Shown piece by piece: positions 34,701 to 42,219 of a stretch of 64,000 nt of DNA. How positions within the stretch are numbered: the stretch's first letter is position 1; the number at the start of each line of letters is the position of its first letter. A program made the position numbers and the translations under genes. Source of the DNA: DT-110 sp030148525. Its GTDB lineage: Bacteria; Bacteroidota; Bacteroidia; Chitinophagales; Saprospiraceae. The stretch covers positions 5,394,001 through 5,458,000 of the forward strand of contig OZ245751.1 of the NCBI GenBank assembly GCA_965227445.1. The letters are read 5' to 3'. The notes under the pieces are model-generated. The model searched no databases. It was not told where the DNA came from and saw only the letters and a program-made list of their open reading frames with translations.

Positions 34701-37445
34701 ATGAAAAACCGCATCCCCGATATCCTCCAATTCTACCGGGATATTTACCAGTTTGAGTTCAATACGGAGAAGATCTACAACTTTTTCTCGCAAGAGGTTA
34801 GCAATCGATATTTGCCGGCCAACTTCAAAGTGGCGAGTCAGGAGGGCTATGCGTTACCGGTCGATTCCGTATGGGGACGGGAAGTGGCCAATGTCCTGGC
34901 CGTCAGTTCCAGCGAAAAGAAATTGGTGTGCGGCACCTTCTTCGTCAAAGGAAAAACGCGGGTGCTCGGTAAACCGCGCACGCTGCTAGCACCATTGTAC
35001 CTGCACGACGTACTTCTGTTCGAGCAAAACGAGGTCTTTATGGCCGAGATCGACCCCGAGACTGTCAATGTGAATCCGGTAGTGATCGATTATCTGAACG
35101 ATCTCGATCCCGATACGTCCCTGGAATACGACGAAATGGCTGATCAATTGCTCGCATCGGATAATCCCTTTTCCTTCGAAGGGCTCGTGGCTCTGGAAAA
35201 AGTGCTGAAAAAGCACTACCCTTCCCTGGATACTGCTTTGATCACCCGGCGCATCCAATCCGACGAGCCCTTGGCTGATCTGGAGGTTATTGCCTCTTCC
35301 CGCAAGAAAGGATATAATAATCTGTTATTCCCCGATCTGGCTTTTGGCTTAGCTAAAAAACCATTGAAGACCAAGGGGATTATCAACGAACTGACGGAGC
35401 TGAGTACCCGCCAACACCAGCCTGAATCCCTCCTACACAAGGTTTTTCACCCGGCTCCCAGTCAGGGAAACACCCTTTTTGCGGAAGCAGAAAAAATAGT
35501 AGTTCCCGTATCCCTGAGCCGGCAGCAACGCAAAATCTTTTCTTCAGCAGCAACCTCTCCCCTGACCGTAGTGATCGGACCCCCCGGGACCGGAAAATCA
35601 TTTAGCATTGCCGCCCTGGCTGTCCAGGCAGCTCACGAAGGTAAGCGCGTACTGATCGCGTCCAAGAATACCCAGGCCTGCCAGGTGATCCAGGATAAGA
35701 TCAACCGGGATATCGGCGTGAAAGGCATCTCTCTGGATGCCTCTAAACCCCGCTACCGCATCAGTGTGGCCAGCACCTTGCGCCATATTGCGAATGGCAC
35801 ACTTCACGCGCCCATCGATACGGTTAAGTACCACAAACTGAAGAAGGAGGTCATGGCCCTGAAGCGATTCATAAATCGCGACCTGGAAACCCTCATCGAG
35901 CGGGAAGAACAGGAGATAAGGTGGGGAAAAAAGCTGACGGAGGAGGGTGGAGGCCTGGTGCTGGATTTTCAAAAATGGCTAATCAGCTATCGGCATAATC
36001 TGAAAACCCCTCTATGGGAATTGCATCAGCGGCTACTGGAGCAAGAAGAAGAATTGGTAGCAAAAGAGCGCAAACTGATCCGATACACCTACCAAAACCA
36101 GCTATCTACCCTGCTCAATACCGGACGCACCTCCCTTTTTAAAATGGAAAAGATTTTTAACGAGCGTCGCGGAAATATAAAAAAGGAAATTTTTGCCACC
36201 ATTGATTTCGGGACGGTCCTCCAGGCACTGCCCGTATGGATCTGTACCTCCGGTGAAATTGCCAATATCCTTCCGCTACAGGCCGGCCTTTTCGATCTGC
36301 TGATCATCGACGAGGCTTCCCAGTGTGATGTAGCCAGCTCCATTCCCCTCTTGTATCGGGCTAAGTCGGCCATCATTGTAGGGGATCCCAACCAGCTGCG
36401 GCACGTCTCTTTTCTCTCCAAAAAACGGGAAACCGTACTCAAACAGAAATACCAGATCCAGGCCCTCGATCTCAATTACCGCAATCAGAGTGTGCTCGAT
36501 CTGGTCAATCGACAAATCAATAGCCTCGATAATATTATTTTTCTGGACGAGCACTTCCGGAGCCCACCCGATATTATCGGCTTTTCCAATCAGACGTTCT
36601 ACGAGGGGCGTTTGAAGGTTATGACGCCCAACCCGTTCACGAGAGAGTACAAGAACATTATTTCGAACCAGGTTAACGGTCAGCGAAGCAAACAGGGCGA
36701 GAATCAGGCCGAAGCGGAAGCGATCTTCGGAGCTATACGCAAGATTCTAGAGGAAGAAGAAGAGCTCTCCCCCGAGGTGTCCACCTCCATTGGTGTCATA
36801 TCGCCCTTCCGGGCGCAGGTAAACTCCATCCGCAATCTGGTCAAAGATCACCTGCCACTGAAAGCCATCAAAAAGCACCAGATCCTGATTGAAACACCTT
36901 TCGGGTTTCAGGGCGAAGAACGGGACGAAGTCTTTCTCTCCTTCACTATCGACGAACACACACATCCTTCCATATATACCTACCTCGACCGGGTGGGGGT
37001 GTTTAACGTCACCATTACCCGTGCCCGGAAAAAGCAACACCTCTATCTTTCCATCAACAAGCAATCCATTCCGGCCGAATCCCTGTTGCGTGCTTATCTG
37101 GAGCATACCACTCGTCCGGCTTTCGCCAAAAATGCACACCGGCAATACAACGCCCTCCTCCAGGAGGTGCTTAATTTTTTAGAACAACAAGATGCCGGAA
37201 CTACGTATACCGATCGCATTGTCTCCGGTGCACAGGTTGATATCGTATTAGTTCAGGAACACCGCACCATCGGCATCGACCTGGTAGGTTTTCCCGGTGA
37301 GTACGAAGACCAGCTCTCTATGGAAAGCATGCACAGCTTGCGCCGGTGCCAGATAGAGATCTTTCTCCTGCCCTACAGCTCCTGGCACCTCGACCGGGAA
37401 GCCTGCCGGGAAGCCCTGGCTGCTTTCATAATGGAATCGGTGTAA
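34701..37445 (+). CDS. Superfamily 1 (UPF1-like) DNA/RNA helicase
   Basis: A 914-residue AAA_11/AAA_12-type helicase. The N-terminal 290 residues are an accessory domain (DILQFYRDIYQFEFNTEKIYN). The Walker A GPPGTGKS is near 293-300. A coiled-coil insertion rich in Glu and Lys follows (LIEREEQEIRWGKKLTEE). Walker B is LLIIDEASQCD (near 536), with GDPNQL as motif III. The second RecA-like domain carries GVISPFRAQV, FQGEERDEVFLSF and VTITRARKKQHLYLS. The final 110 residues (AQVDIVLVQEHRTIGIDLVG) look like the nuclease-type tail of similar helicases, but the expected catalytic ExK is not visible. It may act on stalled forks or RNA; no partner genes are adjacent. Confidence 0.87.
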   Translation: MKNRIPDILQFYRDIYQFEFNTEKIYNFFSQEVSNRYLPANFKVASQEGYALPVDSVWGREVANVLAVSSSEKKLVCGTFFVKGKTRVLGKPRTLLAPLYLHDVLLFEQNEVFMAEIDPETVNVNPVVIDYLNDLDPDTSLEYDEMADQLLASDNPFSFEGLVALEKVLKKHYPSLDTALITRRIQSDEPLADLEVIASSRKKGYNNLLFPDLAFGLAKKPLKTKGIINELTELSTRQHQPESLLHKVFHPAPSQGNTLFAEAEKIVVPVSLSRQQRKIFSSAATSPLTVVIGPPGTGKSFSIAALAVQAAHEGKRVLIASKNTQACQVIQDKINRDIGVKGISLDASKPRYRISVASTLRHIANGTLHAPIDTVKYHKLKKEVMALKRFINRDLETLIEREEQEIRWGKKLTEEGGGLVLDFQKWLISYRHNLKTPLWELHQRLLEQEEELVAKERKLIRYTYQNQLSTLLNTGRTSLFKMEKIFNERRGNIKKEIFATIDFGTVLQALPVWICTSGEIANILPLQAGLFDLLIIDEASQCDVASSIPLLYRAKSAIIVGDPNQLRHVSFLSKKRETVLKQKYQIQALDLNYRNQSVLDLVNRQINSLDNIIFLDEHFRSPPDIIGFSNQTFYEGRLKVMTPNPFTREYKNIISNQVNGQRSKQGENQAEAEAIFGAIRKILEEEEELSPEVSTSIGVISPFRAQVNSIRNLVKDHLPLKAIKKHQILIETPFGFQGEERDEVFLSFTIDEHTHPSIYTYLDRVGVFNVTITRARKKQHLYLSINKQSIPAESLLRAYLEHTTRPAFAKNAHRQYNALLQEVLNFLEQQDAGTTYTDRIVSGAQVDIVLVQEHRTIGIDLVGFPGEYEDQLSMESMHSLRRCQIEIFLLPYSSWHLDREACREALAAFIMESV

Positions 37446-37549
37446 GTCGCCTTGGTGTGGTAAACATCCTGAGCTTTAGGTATTAAAGGTGCGTCGAGCA
37501 TGGTGCGGTAACATCAGCCCGCTACTTCTGATTTCTACATTCTGACCTC

Positions 37550-38179
37550 TTACTTCAAAAGTCGCTTCACGTGCTCCGGCACCTCCCTGGGCTCCTGTCC
37601 CTCGAACGGGATGGGCTCGCCAAATACCTGTCTGGAAGGTACTACGCCCATCCAGACTTTTTCCGACCAGGGATCCTGGGTAGTACCGGGACCACCGGAT
37701 CGCTGCTTCAGGGAGGCTTGGTCGAGCGGAATAGCTACCGCCCGGGTGGCCTGTACTTCACCTTTAGTCATAGGACGCAGGTGCGGCCAGCGACCGGGAA
37801 CGTAGCGTTCGGTGAATGCTTGCAGGGAAGCGGCTTTTTGGTCGGGATCGGTAAGCTCTCGTGCCTGCCCGAAGATCGCTACCGACCGGTAATTCACCGA
37901 ATGATTAAAGGCCGAAGCAGCCAGGATGAGACCATCGAAAAGGAAGGTGGTTACACAAACATCCCCTGCAGCCAGCACGGCCTCGAGAAAATGACTTTTG
38001 ATGGAGCCGTGTATGATCAATTCGTGTTCATAAACACAGAATCCCGTTGGCAGTGCGTAGGGCTGTCCATCGTGTACGTAACTGACAGTACAGAAAGGTG
38101 TTTGTTCCAACACTTCCAGGATTGCCTTTAGTTCAGTGGTATTCCGGGCAGGTAGCCGGGAGGGTGTTAAGTTGGCCAT
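37550..38179 (-). CDS. Pyridoxamine 5'-phosphate oxidase-family flavoprotein (NimA-like)
   Basis: A 209-residue FMN-binding split-barrel protein of the PPOX/NimA-like type. Recognisable stretches are RNTTELKAILEVLEQTPFCTVSYV, GQPYALPTGFCVYEHELIIHG and NYRSVAIFGQARELTD, with the C-terminus around MTKGEVQATRAVAIPLD. Relatives reduce small molecules or bind FMN or haem. Similarity to nitroimidazole-resistance Nim proteins does not by itself show resistance. The ATG at 38179 fits the family start. It is divergent from a MocR-type regulator, now a pseudogene, 77 bases away, an arrangement common for regulator and target. Confidence 0.85.
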   Translation of the reverse strand: MANLTPSRLPARNTTELKAILEVLEQTPFCTVSYVHDGQPYALPTGFCVYEHELIIHGSIKSHFLEAVLAAGDVCVTTFLFDGLILAASAFNHSVNYRSVAIFGQARELTDPDQKAASLQAFTERYVPGRWPHLRPMTKGEVQATRAVAIPLDQASLKQRSGGPGTTQDPWSEKVWMGVVPSRQVFGEPIPFEGQEPREVPEHVKRLLK

Positions 38180-38256
38180 TTGATTGCTTTTTACCGAAAG
38201 GTAAGCGACCTTTAGTCTATCACAATAAACCAAATTAGCATTTTTAAGTAGACCAC

Positions 38257-39260
38257 ATGCAAATAGCCTTTTCGGAGATCATCGGTGCTGATCCTCAATC
38301 CATCGATTCAGCCAGTGCGCTAACACAAAGAATGATCACAGCCATCACCAAGGGCCGGTTGGCACCGGGCACCCGCCTGCCCAGCGTGAATAAGATCGCC
38401 AAGACGGTGCAACTCAACCGACTCACGGTTCTAAGGGCCATGGACGAACTCGACATCGAAGGCTGGGTCGTGAAAAAACCCCGTAGCGGCATATTTGTAT
38501 CGGACAATCTGCCGGTCGATATGCCACAGGGCATTGGTCAGCTCGAGGGCAACCGCCATTCCCTGCCTCCATTGACCAAACCCGATATTATTGATTCGAG
38601 CCAGAATTTTTTCCAGCTCAGTCTGAACGATGGCTACCCCGACCATCGGCTCTTTCCGGTGCAGGAGGTTGCCCGCGCCTACTCCACAGCCTTTAAGGAT
38701 CACGCCGATAAAACAGCTCTGCTGTACTACGATGTCTACGGACAGGAGCAGCTCCGCGGGGCCCTGGCCACCTATGTGCACCAGACCCGGAATATCCGGT
38801 GCACCGCCGAAAACACCATGGTCACCAGAGGATCCACCCTGGGTATTTACCTGGTCGCCAAGACCGTCTGTCAACGCGGAGAAACCATCGCCAGGGAGAT
38901 TCCATTCCGGAATTGGCTTTCGCCAAATTGCTGTGCAATGGCATAATTGACAAAGCTATCCGCAAAGCCATCAGGGTGTATAAGGCCCGCCGGGATGCGA
39001 CCGCGGCCCTTTTCCAAAGCGAATTGGCGGGAAAGATCACGCTCTATCCTTGTCGGGGCGGATTGGCGTTCTGGGCGCGCATTAACCGACCACCGGAAAG
39101 GATAGGCGCAATGATCGACCGGGCGCATCGCAGGCAGTTGTTCATGCTGCCACCTGCCCGTCTGCTCGGGTACGAGGGGCAGCATACGCGTATCGGTTTC
39201 GCCAGTATGACCGAGACGGAGATGGAAGAGGCGGTGGCCATCCTTCGTGCCGTTTGGTGA
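38257..39260 (+). pseudogene. MocR/PdxR-type GntR regulator with deleted aminotransferase core
   Basis: The first 220 or so codons encode a GntR winged helix (APGTRLPSVNKIAKTVQLNR, then GWVVKKPRSGIFVSDN) and the start of a class I aminotransferase-like domain (YYDVYGQEQLRGALATYV, TRGSTLGIYLVAKTVCQRGE). The frame then ends at 38946 in unrelated residues. The C-terminal part of the same domain continues in another frame (about 38911-39260: LAFAKLLCNG, AIRVYKARRDA, RIGFASMTETEMEEAVAIL). The middle 150 or so residues, including the PLP-binding lysine, are missing. The break lies at about 38890-38915, next to an exact copy of the 13-mer GGCTTTCGCCAAA. An intact relative would regulate the divergent PPOX gene; this one cannot bind PLP. 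Confidence 0.85.
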
Positions 39261-39306
39261 GTACTTTCAGATCGATTTGGGTGAATCTGTCCAAAATGGC
39301 TTGGGA

Positions 39307-39357
39307 TTAATCGATTATAACGGTTAAGAACCGTTTCTAACCGTTATAATCGATTAA
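39307..39357. promoter_or_regulatory. Perfect 20-bp inverted repeat (hairpin or operator)
   Basis: The arm TTAATCGATTATAACGGTTA at 39307-39326 is matched exactly by its complement at 39338-39357, with an 11-base loop. A tracts, not T tracts, follow on the plus strand, so it is not a standard terminator for the regulator pseudogene. Confidence 0.6.
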
Positions 39358-39371
39358 AAAAACCTGCATTC

Positions 39372-39887
39372 ATGTGGTTCCAGCAACTTACCGGCTTTGA
39401 GGAGCAATCCCCCGAACAAGTCCGACAAAACCTGAGCGTGGAGGGTCCTTACCTTACCTCAAAAGTAAACGGACGCCGCTTTCAGGCTGGTCATTTGGAA
39501 ACCCCCACTTTGTCCGAACTGCGGCGGGCCACGCCGGATCCGGCAAGTTACCAATCCAACTTGCGGCTTTCGGAGCTCGTGGCCGATGTCCAGGACCTCC
39601 ACGCCAATCCCCGCACCGCTCATGCCTTTTTTCAGGCCGCTTCCCAATTTAATCTGTTGGAAATGGTGAGTCCTGAAGTCACCCCGGAAGCCGGCATCGA
39701 CGGCTACGAGCACGATCATACGCAAGGGCCCGCCTGCGCCATCGCCTGTGGAGCCGGCACTATTTACCGGAATTATTTTGTGCCGCTGGGTGATGTAATA
39801 CCCGCGAAGCCAGGTGATAGCACCGAAGATCAAGATAACAATACCAGCTACCGTGCCACCATTCATAGGTTTGGTGTTTGGGGATGA
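39372..39887 (+). pseudogene. Truncated gene of an uncharacterised conserved family, fused to foreign sequence
   Basis: The first 140 or so residues (MWFQQLTGFEEQSPEQVRQN, LTSKVNGRRFQAGHLETPTL, FQAASQFNLLEMVSPEVTPE, YEHDHTQGPACAIACGAGTIYRNYF, quoted in parts) look like the N-terminal half of a conserved family of about 300 residues and unknown function. From about 39785 the reading frame is unrelated. The minus strand there encodes the start of a different membrane protein (see 39785-39866). The gene is therefore cut at a rearrangement junction and has lost its C-terminal half. Confidence 0.7.
39785..39866 (-). pseudogene. N-terminal fragment of a small membrane protein
   Basis: Read on the minus strand from the ATG at 39866, the sequence gives MNGGTVAGIVILIFGAITWL and then RGYYITQ, a convincing transmembrane N-terminus. 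After that the frame turns into the antisense of the truncated gene. It is probably the remnant of a gene joined here by deletion or inversion. Confidence 0.5.
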
Positions 39888-39906
39888 AATAAGAATTCGA
39901 AAACAT

Positions 39907-40175
39907 CTAAGAGCGTGTTTGGGATTTGTTTTTGATGGCGAAAATGTCTAGAATTTGGTTCTCACAAAGCCTTTTTTGAGCTTCGTAGCATGGCTACGGG
40001 GCGAAAAAAGGCTGCAGTGAGGTTCAAATATACCGCTTCCGAAAAGGATTGGGCTTTGCCCAACCTTTTCACGCGAGTATATACTCGACTCGAAGTGGTT
40101 TGGATTCCCAAACCACTTCGTTGTCGGTATAATAGACATTTGCAGTCCAAAGGATAAATCCCAAACACGCTCTTA
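39907..40175. mobile_element. MITE-like element with 20-bp perfect terminal inverted repeats
   Basis: The termini TAAGAGCGTGTTTGGGATTT (39907-39926) and the exact complement (40156-40175) enclose 229 bases that encode no transposase. If the outermost TA is a target duplication, the 18-bp ends fit an IS630/Tc1-mariner-type MITE. Inside are two further hairpins, around 40036-40063 (TTGGGC/GCCCAA) and 40090-40120 (CGAAGTGGTTTGG with its complement). A piece at about 40080-40140 encodes on the minus strand the tail YTDNEVVWESKPLRVEYILA, also found in the small gene at 41794-42027. Confidence 0.7.
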
Positions 40176-40250
40176 ATTAAAAAGGGAATGAGTAGAAGGC
40201 ACTACGATTGATATATTTTTTTATTTTAGGGGACTGAAAAAGTACTCATT

Positions 40251-40484
40251 ATGAAAAACATCATAAAACCTATTGGAATTATTGGATCAATTTGTAGCAT
40301 TATCGGGTTGGCTATTTATTTTTATCCTGAAGCAAAGTCAAAAAACCAACGCAACAAAGCCATAATTACCAACGCTGACTCTACTCAAATTGAACAATCT
40401 AACTCTGGGCTTATCAACAGCCAATCTAATGAGGTTGTGGCCGACAGCATTAGCCAATTAAAAATTCAGCAAGAAAATGACTAA
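40251..40484 (+). CDS. Small membrane-anchored protein of unknown function
   Basis: 77 residues: a basic N-terminus (MKNIIKPIG), one membrane helix (IIGSICSIIGLAIYFYP) and a polar tail of Ser/Asn/Gln-rich steps (TQIEQSNSGLINSQSNEVV). I recognise no family. The gene overlaps the next by eight bases, so the two are co-translated. Both are visibly AT-rich compared with the surrounding genes, suggesting acquisition by transfer, and the MITE lies just upstream. Confidence 0.65.
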   Translation: MKNIIKPIGIIGSICSIIGLAIYFYPEAKSKNQRNKAIITNADSTQIEQSNSGLINSQSNEVVADSISQLKIQQEND

Positions 40485-41787
40485 ACCCATCTATTTTTTG
40501 CTATTCTTAATAGCAATAACAGGTTCTTCATGCAATGAACAAGGAAATAAAACCACAATCAAAGGAAACGGTAATACCGTTATTCAAATTAACTTTCAGG
40601 TAGATAATATTGAGACTGGTGCGCCAATCACGAATGGTAATCTTATTTTGGCGATAGATGGCCAACAAATAAAAGAAGCTATTTCAGCCGATGGTACCGT
40701 AAGTCTTCCTGTGGACACGACATATAAAAATAAACCAGCTAAATTAATTATTCAAGATAGCCTCGGAAATGTCCAATACACTCAGCCTTTTATAATACCA
40801 GAAAGTAATAATACTGAGAAAAAACTAAATATTAAGCCATTTAAGCGTTTTGTAATTGATGAAGTGAATGGCGATTTAGCTCAGGGAGAGACTAGAAGTC
40901 ATTCCTTTCGACTTAATGCCAACACTCCAGTCTTAATTCAAACTCAAAGCCAAGGAAACCTGCAATACTCTGTTCAAATTGTAAATACTGAAAAGGAAGT
41001 TTTAAAAAATTGGGGTACTTACCGACCTTCAGAAAGCTTTTATGAGAACCCTTTCACTGCCGAAAAAAGTGGAGAATATTACGTACAAGTAAAAGGACAT
41101 TACTATGATGGTAATTATAAAATACATGTGGTTTTTGTAGATGACAAAAAAAACTTCGCAGACACAACCGTAAGTATCAATAACGACCAAATAATAAGCG
41201 ATAGAATAGCCGAGGGTAGCTTTGACGACTATGAATTAGATGCTGAAAAAGATCAAACCATTGTTGTTCATACTAAAAGTGACCCCAATAGCAACCTTAA
41301 CTATTACGTTATGCTCTTTAATTCTATAGGAGAGCGAGTAATAAATAAAGGAAGCTTCAGAGGTTCTAATCGGTATGAAGAGTTCGCATTTACCCCACCT
41401 GATTCTAGTAAATATATTTTGCGAATTTATGGTAGTAGAGGATACGGCTCATATGATATCAAATACGAAAAGCTACCTAAACCAGTAATAGCAAACATTA
41501 GCCTTGGAGAAGTAAAAGGTTCAACGTTAGGAAATGGAGGGCAACACCAATATATTTTTAATGGTGTCCAAAACAATAGTATTAAAGTGAAAACGATGAG
41601 TACTCCTAATCTTCGCTACAGAGTACAAATTTTAAATGCTAGTGGTGAGGTCATATCAAACCAAGGTGTTTATTATCCTTCTGATAAATATAATGAGTTC
41701 ATATTTCCCCCTCCAAAAAACGGGGACTTTATCATCAATATTATTGGTACCAACTCCTATGGGGATTACAAAGTTATCATTGAATAG
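40477..41787 (+). CDS. Lipoprotein with three repeated beta domains, unknown function
   Basis: A 436-residue protein with a lipoprotein signal (MTKPIYFLLFLIAITGSSC, lipid on Cys19). A short stretch, GNKTTIKGNGNTVIQINFQ, is followed by a carboxypeptidase-regulatory-like fold (GAPITNGNLILAIDGQ). Three copies of a domain of about 100 residues come next, each with a start like (V/I)xGxLxxGExxxYxF and an end like G.Y.I.V (NYKIHVVF, SYDIKYEK, DYKVIIE). The repeats look like pre-peptidase C-terminal (PPC) domains, which bind to surfaces or polymers, without any attached enzyme. AT-rich, with an eight-base overlap with the small membrane gene; the pair may form one envelope complex. Confidence 0.75.
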   Translation: MTKPIYFLLFLIAITGSSCNEQGNKTTIKGNGNTVIQINFQVDNIETGAPITNGNLILAIDGQQIKEAISADGTVSLPVDTTYKNKPAKLIIQDSLGNVQYTQPFIIPESNNTEKKLNIKPFKRFVIDEVNGDLAQGETRSHSFRLNANTPVLIQTQSQGNLQYSVQIVNTEKEVLKNWGTYRPSESFYENPFTAEKSGEYYVQVKGHYYDGNYKIHVVFVDDKKNFADTTVSINNDQIISDRIAEGSFDDYELDAEKDQTIVVHTKSDPNSNLNYYVMLFNSIGERVINKGSFRGSNRYEEFAFTPPDSSKYILRIYGSRGYGSYDIKYEKLPKPVIANISLGEVKGSTLGNGGQHQYIFNGVQNNSIKVKTMSTPNLRYRVQILNASGEVISNQGVYYPSDKYNEFIFPPPKNGDFIINIIGTNSYGDYKVIIE

Positions 41788-41793
41788 GGTATA

Positions 41794-42077
41794 CTAGGGC
41801 TTCCTCAAAAAATCAACGCCACCGGAGTTCTTTTTCTGTTCCAAACCGGATGCGAGTATATACTCGACTCGAAGTTGTTTGGGAATCCAAACCACTTCGT
41901 TGTCGGTATATTTGCGATTTTCTTGGGTCCAGTAGATTTGATCGGCAAGTACCTCGGCCGGATTATCCCCATACATCGATTTGTAGGCCTCTCTTTGGTC
42001 TTTGAGGTCTTTGGCTTTTTTGGCCATAGGTCACGGGCCGAGTCAAACAATGCATAAATCAATGCTTCGCTTGGCAC
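41794..42077 (-). pseudogene. Short gene of unknown family, probably frameshifted
   Basis: The intact frame at 41794-42027 encodes 77 residues (MAKKAKDLKDQREAYKSMYG, EVLADQIYWTQENRKYTDNE). Upstream in another frame, 42028-42077 encodes MPSEALIYALFDSARDL, which reads naturally into it if one base is restored near 42027. It is therefore likely a single protein of about 94 residues split by a one-base loss. No known family is recognised. The C-terminal part is repeated in the MITE-like element at about 40080-40140. Confidence 0.5.
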
Positions 42078-42219
42078 TATTATTTTCGATTAACTTCATC
42101 TAAACGTTTAAAAACACTTAAGCGGTAAAGACGTCATGTATCCGACGCCGGGTGCATCGCATTTCACGGGTGAATCTACTACCTTGGGATCTCACGATAC
42201 AAAACCAACACTACCGTTT

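Noticed and set aside
37550..38179. Calling the PPOX-family protein a nitroimidazole-resistance (Nim) gene
   Set aside because: The fold is shared by many flavoproteins; nothing in the sequence shows nitroreduction or resistance.
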